A stretch of DNA of 64,000 nucleotides from CBFFRJ01 sp963530515. GTDB taxonomy: Bacteria > Pseudomonadota > Gammaproteobacteria > Enterobacterales > Enterobacteriaceae. The stretch lies in assembly GCA_963530515.1 (NCBI GenBank), contig CAUSEC010000012.1, positions 1 to 64,000 on the forward strand, in the 5' to 3' direction. Position numbers and translations under genes: made by a program. The notes under the pieces were generated by a model. That model had not been told where the DNA came from, searched no databases, and saw nothing but the letters and a program-made list of their open reading frames with translations. Shown here piece after piece: positions 18,141 through 26,874 of the stretch (positions are counted from its first letter, which is position 1; each line of letters begins with the position of its first letter).

Positions 18141-18602
18141 ATGACACACGATAACAAACTCCAGGTTGAAGCCATCAAGCGTGGCACCGTAATTGACCAC
18201 ATCCCGGCACAGATTGGCTTTAAGCTGCTGACCCTGTTCAAGCTGACCGAAACCGACCAGCGCATTACCATCGGTCTGAACCTGCCGTCCGGCGAGATGG
18301 GCCGCAAAGATCTGATCAAAATCGAAAACACCTTCCTGACCGATGAACAAGTTAACCAGCTGGCGCTCTACGCCCCGCAGGCCACGGTCAACCGCATCGA
18401 TAATTACGATGTGGTGAGCAAGTCTCACCCGAACCTGCCGGACCGTATCGACAGCGTGCTGGTCTGCCCGAACAGCAACTGCATCAGCCACGCCGAGCCG
18501 GTCGCCTCCAGCTTCGCGGTGAAAAAGCGCGCGAGCGACATCGCACTCAAGTGCAAATACTGCGAGAAAGAGTTCGCCCATTCAGTGGTGCTACGCGGCT
18601 AA
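18141..18602 (+). CDS. pyrI: Aspartate carbamoyltransferase regulatory subunit
   Basis: Binds CTP/UTP (inhibitors) and ATP (activator) and holds the catalytic trimers together. The 153-residue protein has the N-terminal allosteric domain (VEAIKRGTVIDHIPAQIGFKLL) and a C-terminal structural zinc site with four Cys in CPNSNC and CKYC. It is followed by a CCGGTGTG...CACACCGG hairpin before ridA. Confidence 0.97.
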   Translation: MTHDNKLQVEAIKRGTVIDHIPAQIGFKLLTLFKLTETDQRITIGLNLPSGEMGRKDLIKIENTFLTDEQVNQLALYAPQATVNRIDNYDVVSKSHPNLPDRIDSVLVCPNSNCISHAEPVASSFAVKKRASDIALKCKYCEKEFAHSVVLRG

Positions 18603-18694
18603 TCCCATCCGGTGTGCGCAGGGGCGTGCGACACACCGGTCACTCGTGTATATAATGGCCCCGACCTTTTTACCGCTGTTCTTCAGGAGATAAC

Positions 18695-19081
18695 ATGACC
18701 AAAACTATCGCGACGGAAAATGCACCAGCAGCAATCGGCCCTTATGTTCAGGGTGTTGATCTTGGCAGCATGATCATCACTTCCGGTCAGATCCCGGTGG
18801 ATCCGAAAACCGGCAGCGTGCCGGAAGATGTTGCAGCCCAGGCGCGCCAGTCGCTGGAAAACGTGAAAGCCATCGTCGAAGCCGCTGGCCTGAAAGTGGG
18901 TGACATTGTTAAAACGACGGTATTCGTGAAAGACCTGAACGATTTCGCCACCGTTAACGCCACTTACGAAGCGTTTTTCGCAGAGCATAACGCGACCTTC
19001 CCGGCGCGCTCCTGTGTAGAAGTGGCCCGTCTGCCGAAAGATGTAAAAATCGAGATCGAAGCCATCGCCGTTCGCCGCTAA
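18695..19081 (+). CDS. ridA: 2-iminobutanoate/2-iminopropanoate deaminase RidA
   Basis: Hydrolyses reactive enamine/imine products of PLP enzymes such as threonine dehydratase, protecting cellular PLP enzymes. The protein has 128 residues with the signature ARSCVEVARLPKDVKIEIEAIAV (conserved Arg and terminal Glu). Own promoter likely: TATAAT at 18651-18656, AGGAG before the ATG. Confidence 0.96.
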   Translation: MTKTIATENAPAAIGPYVQGVDLGSMIITSGQIPVDPKTGSVPEDVAAQARQSLENVKAIVEAAGLKVGDIVKTTVFVKDLNDFATVNATYEAFFAEHNATFPARSCVEVARLPKDVKIEIEAIAVRR

Positions 19082-19090
19082 TCTCTGCCA

Positions 19091-19127
19091 GAAAGATAAT
19101 CCGGGTTGCTGCCTGGGTTATCTTTTC
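19091..19127 (+). terminator. ridA terminator
   Basis: Hairpin GAAAGATAATCC...GGGTTATCTTTTC with a T-rich right arm, 10 bases after the ridA stop. Confidence 0.7.
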
Positions 19128-19181
19128 TCCAGCTCCCCTTCCTTTCAGTCAATAAACGGGTCTCGCCATAGAGGGTTGCCA

Positions 19182-19640
19182 ATGGCAAAAGCGCGCTTTA
19201 CCGAAGAGCAAATTGCAAGCATCCTTCAGCAGGCCAAAAGCGGCACACCGGGCCAGGAACTGTGCGAGATGTACGGCTTTAGCATGAGCACGCTGCGCCG
19301 ATGGCAGGAACTGCATGCCCAGCACATCCGCGGTGAATTAAAAAAGATGGAAACCACCGCATCGTTTATCTATTTGGGCTTCCTGGTTATTTCCGTCACG
19401 CTGGCACTTGTTTTCTCAAAGGCGGTAGCGATGTGGATGATGCCTCTTTTCCTGCTCTACTGTGTGATTTACATCTGCCGCTATCGCGCACTCTCGGCAC
19501 AGCATATTAAAGAAGAGAATACTTCCCTCGCCCGTTATGGCATCGGCGCGAGTAATGCGTTTTACCTGTTTAGCTGGACCATCCTGCTAGTGGTTCTGGC
19601 TTCACTGGGATATGGGTTGACCAGGCTTGTTTTTAAATAA
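19182..19640 (+). CDS. Transposase-type HTH domain fused to membrane segments
   Basis: The first ~50 of 152 residues (KARFTEEQIASILQQAKSG, LCEMYGFSMSTLRRWQEL) are the helix-turn-helix of IS3-family OrfA transposases. The rest is not transposase: it has two adjacent hydrophobic helices (FIYLGFLVISVTLALVF, AVAMWMMPLFLLYCVIYIC), a polar linker and a C-terminal helix (FSWTILLVVLASLGYGL). No orfB or inverted repeats are seen, so this looks like a domesticated HTH on a membrane anchor. The ATG at 19182 (GAGGG upstream) is preferred to a TTG two codons earlier. Its stop directly abuts the stop of the convergent gene. Role unknown. Confidence 0.75.
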   Translation: MAKARFTEEQIASILQQAKSGTPGQELCEMYGFSMSTLRRWQELHAQHIRGELKKMETTASFIYLGFLVISVTLALVFSKAVAMWMMPLFLLYCVIYICRYRALSAQHIKEENTSLARYGIGASNAFYLFSWTILLVVLASLGYGLTRLVFK

Positions 19641-20009
19641 TTAACCTGAGCAGTCATTAAAAGAATAAACCAATACTTTTCCATTTTTTTTTAAGGTCAC
19701 CGATCCCATTGAAAAGGCATCAATCGTCCAGCTATACAATTCCATCGGGTTTGTAGTTTGAGATTCAATATATTTGGAGAGACAAACTCGACCTGCAATC
19801 CAATTTAGTCTGGAGCGATAAACGTTCAACTTCAGCACATCAGCATCTTCATTTCGCACTCTTTCCAGTGTGGAAATCATTTCATTATTGATTCTAAAGC
19901 TGACAATATCGTTATACCGCTGGGCTGAGCCAATAAAAAAAAGACAAACCAACATAACCAGCAGTAAAAAAATAAGACTTCCACTGAATTGCCGTAGAAA
20001 ATAACTCAC
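19641..20009 (-). CDS. Small membrane protein, third gene of AT-rich islet
   Basis: Not recognised. The 122-residue product starts with a GTG (GGAG 8 bases upstream) and has one strong N-terminal membrane segment (SLIFLLLVMLVCLFFIG), then an approximately 90-residue extracytoplasmic-type domain with two Cys (RVCLSKY, FNDCSG). It lies 3 bp after the preceding gene and is clearly cotranscribed. Base composition is AT-rich compared with the flanking housekeeping genes. Candidate immunity or accessory partner of 20419-21093; that is inference from position and topology only. Confidence 0.65.
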   Translation of the reverse strand: MSYFLRQFSGSLIFLLLVMLVCLFFIGSAQRYNDIVSFRINNEMISTLERVRNEDADVLKLNVYRSRLNWIAGRVCLSKYIESQTTNPMELYSWTIDAFSMGSVTLKKNGKVLVYSFNDCSG

Positions 20010-20012
20010 TGC

Positions 20013-20426
20013 TTATGCTCCCCAAGAGAAAACATAACCCGATGTACCTATAAGGGCTTTATTGTGCTCCAGACATTTAATGACGCTCCATTTCTCTCTG
20101 GCTGTCTGAATGTTACTTTCATACCCAATAGTCTGGTAACGATATCTGTAAGGCTGAAAGGGGCTGGCAAGGGCGATGCTCATTTCTCTTACCATGACTT
20201 TCCCTGATGATTTTTCCAGATAAACGTATAGTCCATGCCTGGAGAGCTCATCTGCGTAACGGATACGTGATTGATCATTTCGGCACCATTGCACGGCCAC
20301 CAGTTCACTGCTTTCACGTACAAAGTCCCAGCAAGCGAAAATCACATAGAGCATATAAAAAAAAGCAGCAACCGTTACGATGCGGACTATCTTCGACAGG
20401 AAAACGGCGAACCAGCGTTCAGTCAT
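20013..20426 (-). CDS. Small membrane protein, second gene of AT-rich islet
   Basis: Not recognised. It has 137 residues with an N-terminal membrane helix (IVRIVTVAAFFYMLYVIFACW) and a soluble domain of about 100 residues containing Cys in QWCRND and IKCLEHN. The ATG at 20426 overlaps the upstream stop by 8 bases (ATGACTGA) and has GAGG 9 bases upstream; a longer ORF to 20510 would overlap the upstream gene much further. The same layout as its downstream neighbour (single N-terminal helix plus small Cys-containing domain) suggests two related or jointly acting partner proteins. Confidence 0.65.
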   Translation of the reverse strand: MTERWFAVFLSKIVRIVTVAAFFYMLYVIFACWDFVRESSELVAVQWCRNDQSRIRYADELSRHGLYVYLEKSSGKVMVREMSIALASPFQPYRYRYQTIGYESNIQTAREKWSVIKCLEHNKALIGTSGYVFSWGA

Positions 20427-21093
20427 TCCATTTAACCTCTGTCTCAATCGTGCCAAATATATTGAACTCTCTGGCAAGACACTGCTGATGAAATTCCCCC
20501 ATAAAAGCATCCGTTACTGGAATTATATTACCCAAACGCACGCCTGAATTAGCACTATTAAGATTCCAATTATATCTATCAAAAAACATAAATTGAAATT
20601 TCAAGTTATAGCTACACTGTCTATCAGCTGTAGATGAATTAGTCTTAAACTCATCCTCGGTAATTGACACATGGCCCTTCCCCCAATATTGATACCCACC
20701 TATCGCATAAAATAAATCTGGATCGCTAGAAATAAAATCACCTGTACCAAAATTATAAGACGTAATGTCATGCTGTCCAGGATTTAGTGACTGGCAAAAT
20801 TCCTTAGCCTCAGCTAATTCTTGTGAATAATTATTCTCTAATTGGTTAGACTTCTCCATCATATCATTTAAATTCACATGCATATCCTCACCTGTATTTC
20901 TCAGATAATGTAACAAATGCTCTCTCGCATAGGGATAACGTATTTTTATATAAACACTACCACTCACCAACTCCTCTAAATATTTTTTATAAAAATACAG
21001 ATCATTCGTGAAATGACCAGTGCTGCACCACTCACCACTCCCAGCATCAGAAATATATGCGGGATCATTACGCCCTAATATATAATCAGGCAT
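20419..21093 (-). CDS. DUF3289-like putative effector protein
   Basis: A 224-residue soluble protein without signal peptide, first gene of the AT-rich islet. The C-terminal half (FGTGDFISSDPDLFYAIGGY; FFDRYNWNL; FMGEFHQQCLAREFNIFG) resembles, from memory, the DUF3289 family seen near secreted or polymorphic toxins in gammaproteobacteria; I cannot verify this here. No catalytic motif is identified. The ATG at 21093 has TAGGA 7 bases upstream; a TTG six codons earlier is less likely. Followed by two coupled small membrane-anchored proteins, the layout expected for effector plus immunity, but no secretion genes are in the window. Confidence 0.6.
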   Translation of the reverse strand: MPDYILGRNDPAYISDAGSGEWCSTGHFTNDLYFYKKYLEELVSGSVYIKIRYPYAREHLLHYLRNTGEDMHVNLNDMMEKSNQLENNYSQELAEAKEFCQSLNPGQHDITSYNFGTGDFISSDPDLFYAIGGYQYWGKGHVSITEDEFKTNSSTADRQCSYNLKFQFMFFDRYNWNLNSANSGVRLGNIIPVTDAFMGEFHQQCLAREFNIFGTIETEVKWND

Positions 21094-21233
21094 TATAATT
21101 CCTAAGATCAATTAATAATAATTGATGCTAACACTTGCATGACACCGCCATCTGGTCAGTATCTTATAAAAATTATCATTTCAGAAAAAATTTAGTCCAC
21201 GTAAAGCGAGTCATAAAGGGCTAACGGAGAATG

Positions 21234-21261
21234 CGTTATGGCTGCCGTAGCAGCCATAACG
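21234..21261. terminator. Stable hairpin after mgtA
   Basis: Perfect 12-bp inverted repeat CGTTATGGCTGC / GCAGCCATAACG with loop CGTA, 5 bases beyond the mgtA stop. No U tract follows, so it may stabilise the mRNA end or terminate with help. Confidence 0.55.
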
Positions 21262-21266
21262 TGAGG

Positions 21267-23972
21267 TTACTGCCAGCCATACCTGCGGCTGTAGAAACCT
21301 TTGACCAGTTGCGTCAGCGTCATGTACCCCGCCAGAATCGCAATCAGCCAAGGGAAATAGGAGAGCGGCAGCGCCTGCAGTTGCAGGTAGCTCGCCAGCG
21401 GTGAGAACGGCAGCGCAATCCCCACCACAATCACCATCAGCGTCATAATGATCAGCGGCCAGGCGGCGCGGCTCTGAATAAACGGCACGCGACGGGTACG
21501 GATCATATGCACAATCAGCGTCTGCGACAGCAGCCCGACCACAAACCAGCCTGACTGGAACAGGGTCTGTGCTTCCGGCACGTTCGCTTTAAACACCCAC
21601 CACATCACGCAGAAGGTGAGGATGTCGAAGATGGAGCTGATCGGGCCAAAGAAGATCATAAAGCGCCCGAGATCGGACGGGTTCCAGCGCTGCGGTTTCT
21701 GGATCTGCTCGTCATCCACGTTATCAAACGGAATCGCCACCTGGGACAGGTCGTACAGCAGGTTCTGAATCAACAGGTGCAACGGCAGCATCGGCAGGAA
21801 CGGCAGGAAGGCGCTCGCCACCAGCACGCTAAAGACGTTACCGAAGTTAGAACTTGCGGTCATTTTGATGTATTTCAGCATGTTGGCGAAGGTTTTACGC
21901 CCTTCGATAACCCCCTCTTCCAGCACCATCAGGCTCTTTTCCAGCAGGATGATGTCGGCCGCTTCACGGGCGATATCCACCGCCCCGTCAACGGAAATAC
22001 CAATGTCCGCCGCACGCAGCGCAGGCGCGTCATTAATGCCGTCGCCCATAAAGCCCACCACATGCCCCTCACGGCGCAGCAGGGTCACAATGCGTTCTTT
22101 GTGCATCGGCGTCAGACGCGCAAACAGGGTCGTGCGTTTGGCAAGGGCTGCCAGTTCATCATCGCCCATGTTCTCAATCTGGTTGCCGGTGACCAGCTCG
22201 CCAACGTCCAGCCCTACTTCACGGCACACTTTCGCCGCCACCAGTTCGCTGTCACCGGTGAGAATTTTGACCGTCACACCGCTGGCTTTCAGCGCTTTCA
22301 GTGCTGGTGCTGTGGTCTCTTTCGGCGGATCGAGGAACGCAATGTAGCCTTCGAGGATCAGATCCGATTCGTCCACACGATGGTAATCCTCCGTGCGCGC
22401 GGGCAGGTATTTGGTGGCAACGGCCACCACCCGCAGCCCCTGGCGGTTTTGCGTTTCGGTGACGCGCTGAATGCGTCGGAGCATGCTTTCATCCAGCGGC
22501 ACAATGTCGCCGTTGTAACGCACCTGGGTACAGACGCTGAGCACTTCCTGCAGCGCTCCTTTGCAAATCAACTGATGCGCATCGGCCTGCTCGGCGACCA
22601 CCACCGACATGCGGCGGCGCTCAAAATCAAAAGGAATTTCGTCGATTTTCTGCCAGCGGGAAGAGAGCGTTTGCGCCATTTCTGCGTCCACCCCTTCCAG
22701 CACTGCCACGTCGAGCAGGTTTTTCAGCCCGGTCTGGTAGTGGCTGTTCAGCCAGGCGGTATGCAGCACACGTTCGCTGACTTTTCCGGCGATATCCGTG
22801 TGGTTCTCCAGTACGATTTTGTCCTGGGTCAGGGTGCCGGTTTTATCGGTGCACAGGATATCCATGGCGCCAAAGTTCTGAATCGCATCCAGGTGTTTGA
22901 CGATCACTTTCTGTTTCGACAGTTTCACCGCCCCGCGTGCCAGGGTCGAGGTGACGATCATCGGCAGCATTTCCGGCGTCAGCCCCACCGCCACCGAGAG
23001 GGAAAACAGCGCCGCTTCCCACCAGTCCCCTTTGGTGAAGCCGTTGATCAGCAGCACAACCGGGGTCATCACCAGCATAAAGCGGATAAGCAACATGCTG
23101 ACGCGGCCAATGCCTTTCTGGAACGCATTCGGCTCGCTTTCCTGCTCGCTGACTCGCCCGGCCAGTTGCCCAAACCAGGTGTTGCCACCGGTGGCCATCA
23201 CCATCGCCTGCGCGGTGCCGCTCACTACGTTGGTGCCCATAAAGCAGAGGGTATCGCTCTCCAGCGGGTTGCTCTGCCCAGGGGTGCGCGTCTTCGCCAC
23301 TTTTTCGACGGGCAGCGATTCGCCGGTCAGAGACGCCTGCGCCACGAAAAGATCGCGCGCCTGCACCACGCGCAGATCGGCGGGGATCATGTCGCCTGCC
23401 GCCAGTTTGACGATATCGCCCGGCACCAGTTGATCGAGAGGGATCTCCACCCAGCCGCTTTCACCCAGCTCATTCACCACACGCTGCACGGTGGCGGTGT
23501 TGCTGACCATCGCCTTGAGCGCATCCGCCGCTTTGGTGGAACGTGCCTCCTGAATAAAGTTCAGGCAGGTGGAAATCACCACCATCAGGCCGATGACGCC
23601 CGCCGCAAACAAGTCTTCTGAGGCGTAAGAGAACAGCCCCAGGCAGGTCAGCAGCAGGTTGAAAGGGTTGCGGTAGCAGGTCCACAGATGCCGCCACCAG
23701 GGCGTCGGGCGCTGGCCGGGGATCTGATTCGTACCGTGCGCTTCCCGCGCCTCCAGCACTTCTTTTTCGTTCAGCCCTTCCGGGTGGCCTTTGAGTTCTT
23801 CCCAAAGTTCCGCCAGCTCCATCTTCGCCAGCCGCAGACAGCGCTCACTCAATGAGGCGGGAACCTCAACGTGCTGAATGTTTGCCGCATCCGGCAGCGG
23901 ATCGCGCTGTACCAGGCGGCGGGGTAGATGGCGGTTAAGCCGGGCCAGAATCCGGGTAATATTTTTGAACAT
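21267..23972 (-). CDS. mgtA: Mg2+-importing P-type ATPase MgtA
   Basis: P3B-type ATPase importing Mg2+ into the cytosol under Mg starvation. It has 901 residues with the phosphorylation motif DKTGTLT near residue 380, the actuator motif LTGESLPVEK near 215, the hinge MGDGINDAPALR near 640 and about ten membrane helices. The N-terminus has the basic amphipathic MFKNITRILARLNRHLPRRL. Regulation is by the PhoP box and mgtL leader upstream (see those entries). Divergent from treR. Confidence 0.96.
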   Translation of the reverse strand: MFKNITRILARLNRHLPRRLVQRDPLPDAANIQHVEVPASLSERCLRLAKMELAELWEELKGHPEGLNEKEVLEAREAHGTNQIPGQRPTPWWRHLWTCYRNPFNLLLTCLGLFSYASEDLFAAGVIGLMVVISTCLNFIQEARSTKAADALKAMVSNTATVQRVVNELGESGWVEIPLDQLVPGDIVKLAAGDMIPADLRVVQARDLFVAQASLTGESLPVEKVAKTRTPGQSNPLESDTLCFMGTNVVSGTAQAMVMATGGNTWFGQLAGRVSEQESEPNAFQKGIGRVSMLLIRFMLVMTPVVLLINGFTKGDWWEAALFSLSVAVGLTPEMLPMIVTSTLARGAVKLSKQKVIVKHLDAIQNFGAMDILCTDKTGTLTQDKIVLENHTDIAGKVSERVLHTAWLNSHYQTGLKNLLDVAVLEGVDAEMAQTLSSRWQKIDEIPFDFERRRMSVVVAEQADAHQLICKGALQEVLSVCTQVRYNGDIVPLDESMLRRIQRVTETQNRQGLRVVAVATKYLPARTEDYHRVDESDLILEGYIAFLDPPKETTAPALKALKASGVTVKILTGDSELVAAKVCREVGLDVGELVTGNQIENMGDDELAALAKRTTLFARLTPMHKERIVTLLRREGHVVGFMGDGINDAPALRAADIGISVDGAVDIAREAADIILLEKSLMVLEEGVIEGRKTFANMLKYIKMTASSNFGNVFSVLVASAFLPFLPMLPLHLLIQNLLYDLSQVAIPFDNVDDEQIQKPQRWNPSDLGRFMIFFGPISSIFDILTFCVMWWVFKANVPEAQTLFQSGWFVVGLLSQTLIVHMIRTRRVPFIQSRAAWPLIIMTLMVIVVGIALPFSPLASYLQLQALPLSYFPWLIAILAGYMTLTQLVKGFYSRRYGWQ

Positions 23973-24112
23973 GATAGTCGTCCTTGCCCCCGCATCACGC
24001 GGGTGCCTTTATCTTGCAGGCACGGGAAAACCGCGTCCTGAAGACGTAATAAATTGTGCAGGGACGTGTTACGTCGCTGCCTTACGTTTCCGGTAAGGCA
24101 GCAGAGGCGGGC

Positions 24113-24163
24113 TTACCGGAAAGAGTGTCTCCATCGAGGGAGAGGTGCGGGATCAGGGTCCAT
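24113..24163 (-). CDS. mgtL: mgtA leader peptide MgtL
   Basis: A 16-codon ORF encoding MDPDPAPLPRWRHSFR, with CGGAGG upstream, in the roughly 230-nt mgtA 5' leader. It keeps the alternating proline pattern (Pro 3, 5, 7, 9) of the E. coli and Salmonella MgtL, where poor translation through the prolines (low Mg2+ or proline) lets transcription continue into mgtA. Too short for usual gene finders; called on conservation and place. Confidence 0.88.
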   Translation of the reverse strand: MDPDPAPLPRWRHSFR

Positions 24164-24207
24164 ATAACCTCCGGTAAGCGTGAAAGAATGCGCGTTTATG
24201 CCATGCA

Positions 24208-24242
24208 ATAATAACCCCGGTGAATTAAACCGAACATAAACC
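24208..24242 (-). promoter_or_regulatory. PhoP box and promoter of mgtA
   Basis: On the minus strand GGTTTA-N5-GGTTTA (24242 to 24226), a perfect PhoP direct repeat, 12 bases upstream of a TATTAT -10 element (24213 to 24208). This is the standard PhoP-activated promoter layout without a good -35. Confidence 0.88.
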
Positions 24243-24328
24243 AGACTTTACTCATTGCCGCCTGGTTGAGTCCTTACCAAACTTTCTTTATTCTGCAATC
24301 CGCCTTCATAAGGAACAGGACAGAGCGA

Positions 24329-25276
24329 ATGCAAAACCGGCTGACGATCAAAGACATCGCACGCTTAAGTGGCGTGGGGAAATCAACCGTTTCTCGCGTG
24401 CTCAATAATGAGAGCGGCGTGAGTGAACGCACCCGTGAGCGCGTGGAAGCGGTGGTCAATCAGCACGGTTTTTCCCCTTCCCGCTCCGCACGTGCCATGC
24501 GCGGCCAGAGCGACAAGGTGGTCGCCATTATTGTCTCCCGTCTGGATTCCCTGTCTGAAAACCTCGCCGTCCAGACCATGCTCCCGGCGTTTTATGAACA
24601 GGGCTACGACCCGATCATGATGGAAAGCCAGTTCTCCCCTGATCTGGTAGAAGAACATCTGCAGATGCTGAGCCGCCGCAATATCGATGGCGTGGTGCTG
24701 TTCGGTTTTACCGGCGTGACGGAAAAACTGCTCTCCGCCTGGCGCGCCTCACTGGTACTGCTGGCGCGGGATGCCAGAGGCTTTGCTTCGGTCTGTTATG
24801 ACGACGAAGGGGCCATCAACCTGCTGATGCAAAACCTCTTCGACCAGGGCCACCGCCAGATAAGCTTTATCGGCGTGCCGCACAGCGACGTCACCACCGG
24901 TAAACGCCGCCACGATGCCTACATGGCCTTTTGCCAGCGGCATCAGCTCACGCCGCACTTCATCCTGCCGGGCCTGGCGATGAAACACGGTTATGACAAC
25001 GTTGCGAAAGTGCTGACGACAGACACCACCGCCCTGGTTTGCGCCACCGACACCCTGGCTCTCGGGGCAAGCAAATACCTGCAGGAGCAGCGCATTGAAC
25101 ACCTGCAGCTCGCCAGCGTGGGTAACACGCCGCTGATGAAATTCCTCCACCCGGAAATTGTTACCGTCGATCCCGGCTACGCCGAAGCGGGCCGCCAGGC
25201 CGCAGCACAGCTCATCGATCAGGTAAATGGTCGCGCCGATCCGCGCCAGATAGTGATCCCCGCCAGCCTCGTTTGA
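24329..25276 (+). CDS. treR: Trehalose operon repressor TreR
   Basis: LacI-family repressor of treBC; the inducer in E. coli is trehalose-6-phosphate. It has 315 residues, with the N-terminal HTH TIKDIARLSGVGKSTVSRVLNN (6-27) and a periplasmic-binding-protein-like core. The ATG at 24329 gives the exact E. coli length; an ORF extension of 21 codons is not conserved. AGGACAG upstream is the ribosome site. It precedes treB by 131 bp. Confidence 0.95.
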   Translation: MQNRLTIKDIARLSGVGKSTVSRVLNNESGVSERTRERVEAVVNQHGFSPSRSARAMRGQSDKVVAIIVSRLDSLSENLAVQTMLPAFYEQGYDPIMMESQFSPDLVEEHLQMLSRRNIDGVVLFGFTGVTEKLLSAWRASLVLLARDARGFASVCYDDEGAINLLMQNLFDQGHRQISFIGVPHSDVTTGKRRHDAYMAFCQRHQLTPHFILPGLAMKHGYDNVAKVLTTDTTALVCATDTLALGASKYLQEQRIEHLQLASVGNTPLMKFLHPEIVTVDPGYAEAGRQAAAQLIDQVNGRADPRQIVIPASLV

Positions 25277-25317
25277 TCCCTTTTTCGCACGGTTTATTGT
25301 GATCTTCGCTTGGTTTC

Positions 25318-25329
25318 GGGAACGTTCCC
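25318..25329 (+). promoter_or_regulatory. TreR operator upstream of treB
   Basis: Perfect 12-bp palindrome GGGAACGTTCCC, 79 bp before treB, matching the known TreR operator core. A single CRP half-site (TGTGA at 25299-25303) lies about 15 bp upstream. Confidence 0.8.
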
Positions 25330-25407
25330 ATTTTCAGTTATTCAGCCAATGGATATGCTTGCGCACATTCATCAGCAGTCATTATTTTCTCTCAGTGGGG
25401 CATCACG

Positions 25408-26826
25408 ATGAGCAAAGTCAGACAAGAAGACATTGCCAGGCTTATTGAGCTGGTCGGCGGGCGCGATAACATCGCCACGGTGAGCCATTGCATCACCCGT
25501 TTGCGTTTCGTCCTCAATTCACCGGCCAAAGCCGACCCAAAAGCCATTGAAGATTTACCGATGGTGAAAGGCTGCTTTACCAACGCCGGGCAGTTCCAGG
25601 TGGTGATTGGCACCGAGGTGGGTGACTACTATCAAGCCCTGCTGGCCGCCACCGGGCATTCGTCGGCAGATAAAGAGCAGGCCAAAAATGCCGCGCGGCA
25701 GAACATGAAATGGCACGAGCAGTTGATCTCGCACTTCGCGGAGATCTTCTTCCCGCTGCTGCCGGCGCTGATCAGCGGCGGTTTGATCCTCGGTTTCCGT
25801 AACGTCATTGGCGATCTGCCGATGAGCAACGGCGAAACCCTGGCCCAGATGTACCCCGGCCTGAAAACCGTTTATGACTTCCTGTGGCTGATTGGCGAAG
25901 CGATCTTCTTCTATCTGCCGGTCGGTATTTGCTGGTCGGCGGTGCGCAAAATGGGCGGCACGCCGATCCTCGGTATTGTGCTGGGCGTCACGCTCGTCTC
26001 TCCGCAGCTCATGAACGCCTATGAACTCGGCAGTAAGATCCCGGAAGTGTGGAACTTCGGTCTGTTTGCGATTGAAAAAGTGGGCTATCAGGCTCAGGTG
26101 ATCCCTGCCCTGCTCGCAGGTCTGGCGCTGGGCTGGATTGAAACGCGCATAAAACGCATGGTGCCGGATTATCTCTATCTGGTGGTAGTGCCGGTTTGCT
26201 CGCTGATCCTCGCCGTGTTCCTCGCCCACGCCTTTATCGGCCCGTTCGGCCGCATGATTGGCGACGGTGTGGCCTTCGCCGTGCGTCACCTGATGACCGG
26301 CAGCTTCGCGCCAATTGGTGCCGCGCTCTTTGGCTTCCTCTATGCGCCGCTGGTGATAACTGGCGTACACCAGACCACGCTCGCCATCGACATGCAGATG
26401 ATTCAGAGCATGGGCGGCACCCCGGTGTGGCCGCTGATTGCCCTGTCTAACATCGCCCAGGCATCGGCAGTAACAGGCATTATCATCTCCAGCCGTAAAC
26501 ACAACGAGCGTGAAATTTCCGTCCCGGCCGCCATTTCGGCGTACCTCGGCGTGACCGAACCGGCCATGTACGGCATCAACCTCAAATACCGCTTCCCGAT
26601 GCTCTGCGCGATGATCGGTTCCGGCCTCGCCGGGCTGTTGTGTGGCCTGAACGGCGTGCTGGCAAACGGCATCGGCGTCGGTGGCCTGCCGGGCATCCTC
26701 TCCATCCAGCCAACCTACTGGCAGGTGTTCTCGCTGGCGATGGCGGTGGCAATCATCGTACCGATGGCGCTGACCTCGGTGGTTTACCAGCGTAAGTTCC
26801 GCCAGGGCACGCTGCAGATTGTGTAA
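25408..26826 (+). CDS. treB: PTS trehalose-specific EIIBC component
   Basis: Imports trehalose and phosphorylates it to trehalose-6-phosphate, taking phosphate from the glucose EIIA. It has 472 residues: an N-terminal IIB domain with phosphorylated Cys28 (SHCITRLRF), a linker, then a IIC domain of about ten helices with VHQTTLAIDMQ and LGVTEPAMYGIN. Operon with treC, 48 bp downstream; regulated by TreR and probably CRP. Confidence 0.96.
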   Translation: MSKVRQEDIARLIELVGGRDNIATVSHCITRLRFVLNSPAKADPKAIEDLPMVKGCFTNAGQFQVVIGTEVGDYYQALLAATGHSSADKEQAKNAARQNMKWHEQLISHFAEIFFPLLPALISGGLILGFRNVIGDLPMSNGETLAQMYPGLKTVYDFLWLIGEAIFFYLPVGICWSAVRKMGGTPILGIVLGVTLVSPQLMNAYELGSKIPEVWNFGLFAIEKVGYQAQVIPALLAGLALGWIETRIKRMVPDYLYLVVVPVCSLILAVFLAHAFIGPFGRMIGDGVAFAVRHLMTGSFAPIGAALFGFLYAPLVITGVHQTTLAIDMQMIQSMGGTPVWPLIALSNIAQASAVTGIIISSRKHNEREISVPAAISAYLGVTEPAMYGINLKYRFPMLCAMIGSGLAGLLCGLNGVLANGIGVGGLPGILSIQPTYWQVFSLAMAVAIIVPMALTSVVYQRKFRQGTLQIV

Positions 26827-26874
26827 CTTTTTTGGGGCGCGCTTGCGCCCCTTCGCGTTGACCAGGAAATCGCT

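Noticed and set aside
19182..19340. Intact IS3-family insertion sequence
   Set aside because: Only the OrfA HTH is present; no orfB, frameshift window or terminal repeats nearby.
21777..23621. 614-codon open frame antisense to mgtA
   Set aside because: Same pattern of His/Arg/Gln-rich shadow opposite a well-supported gene.
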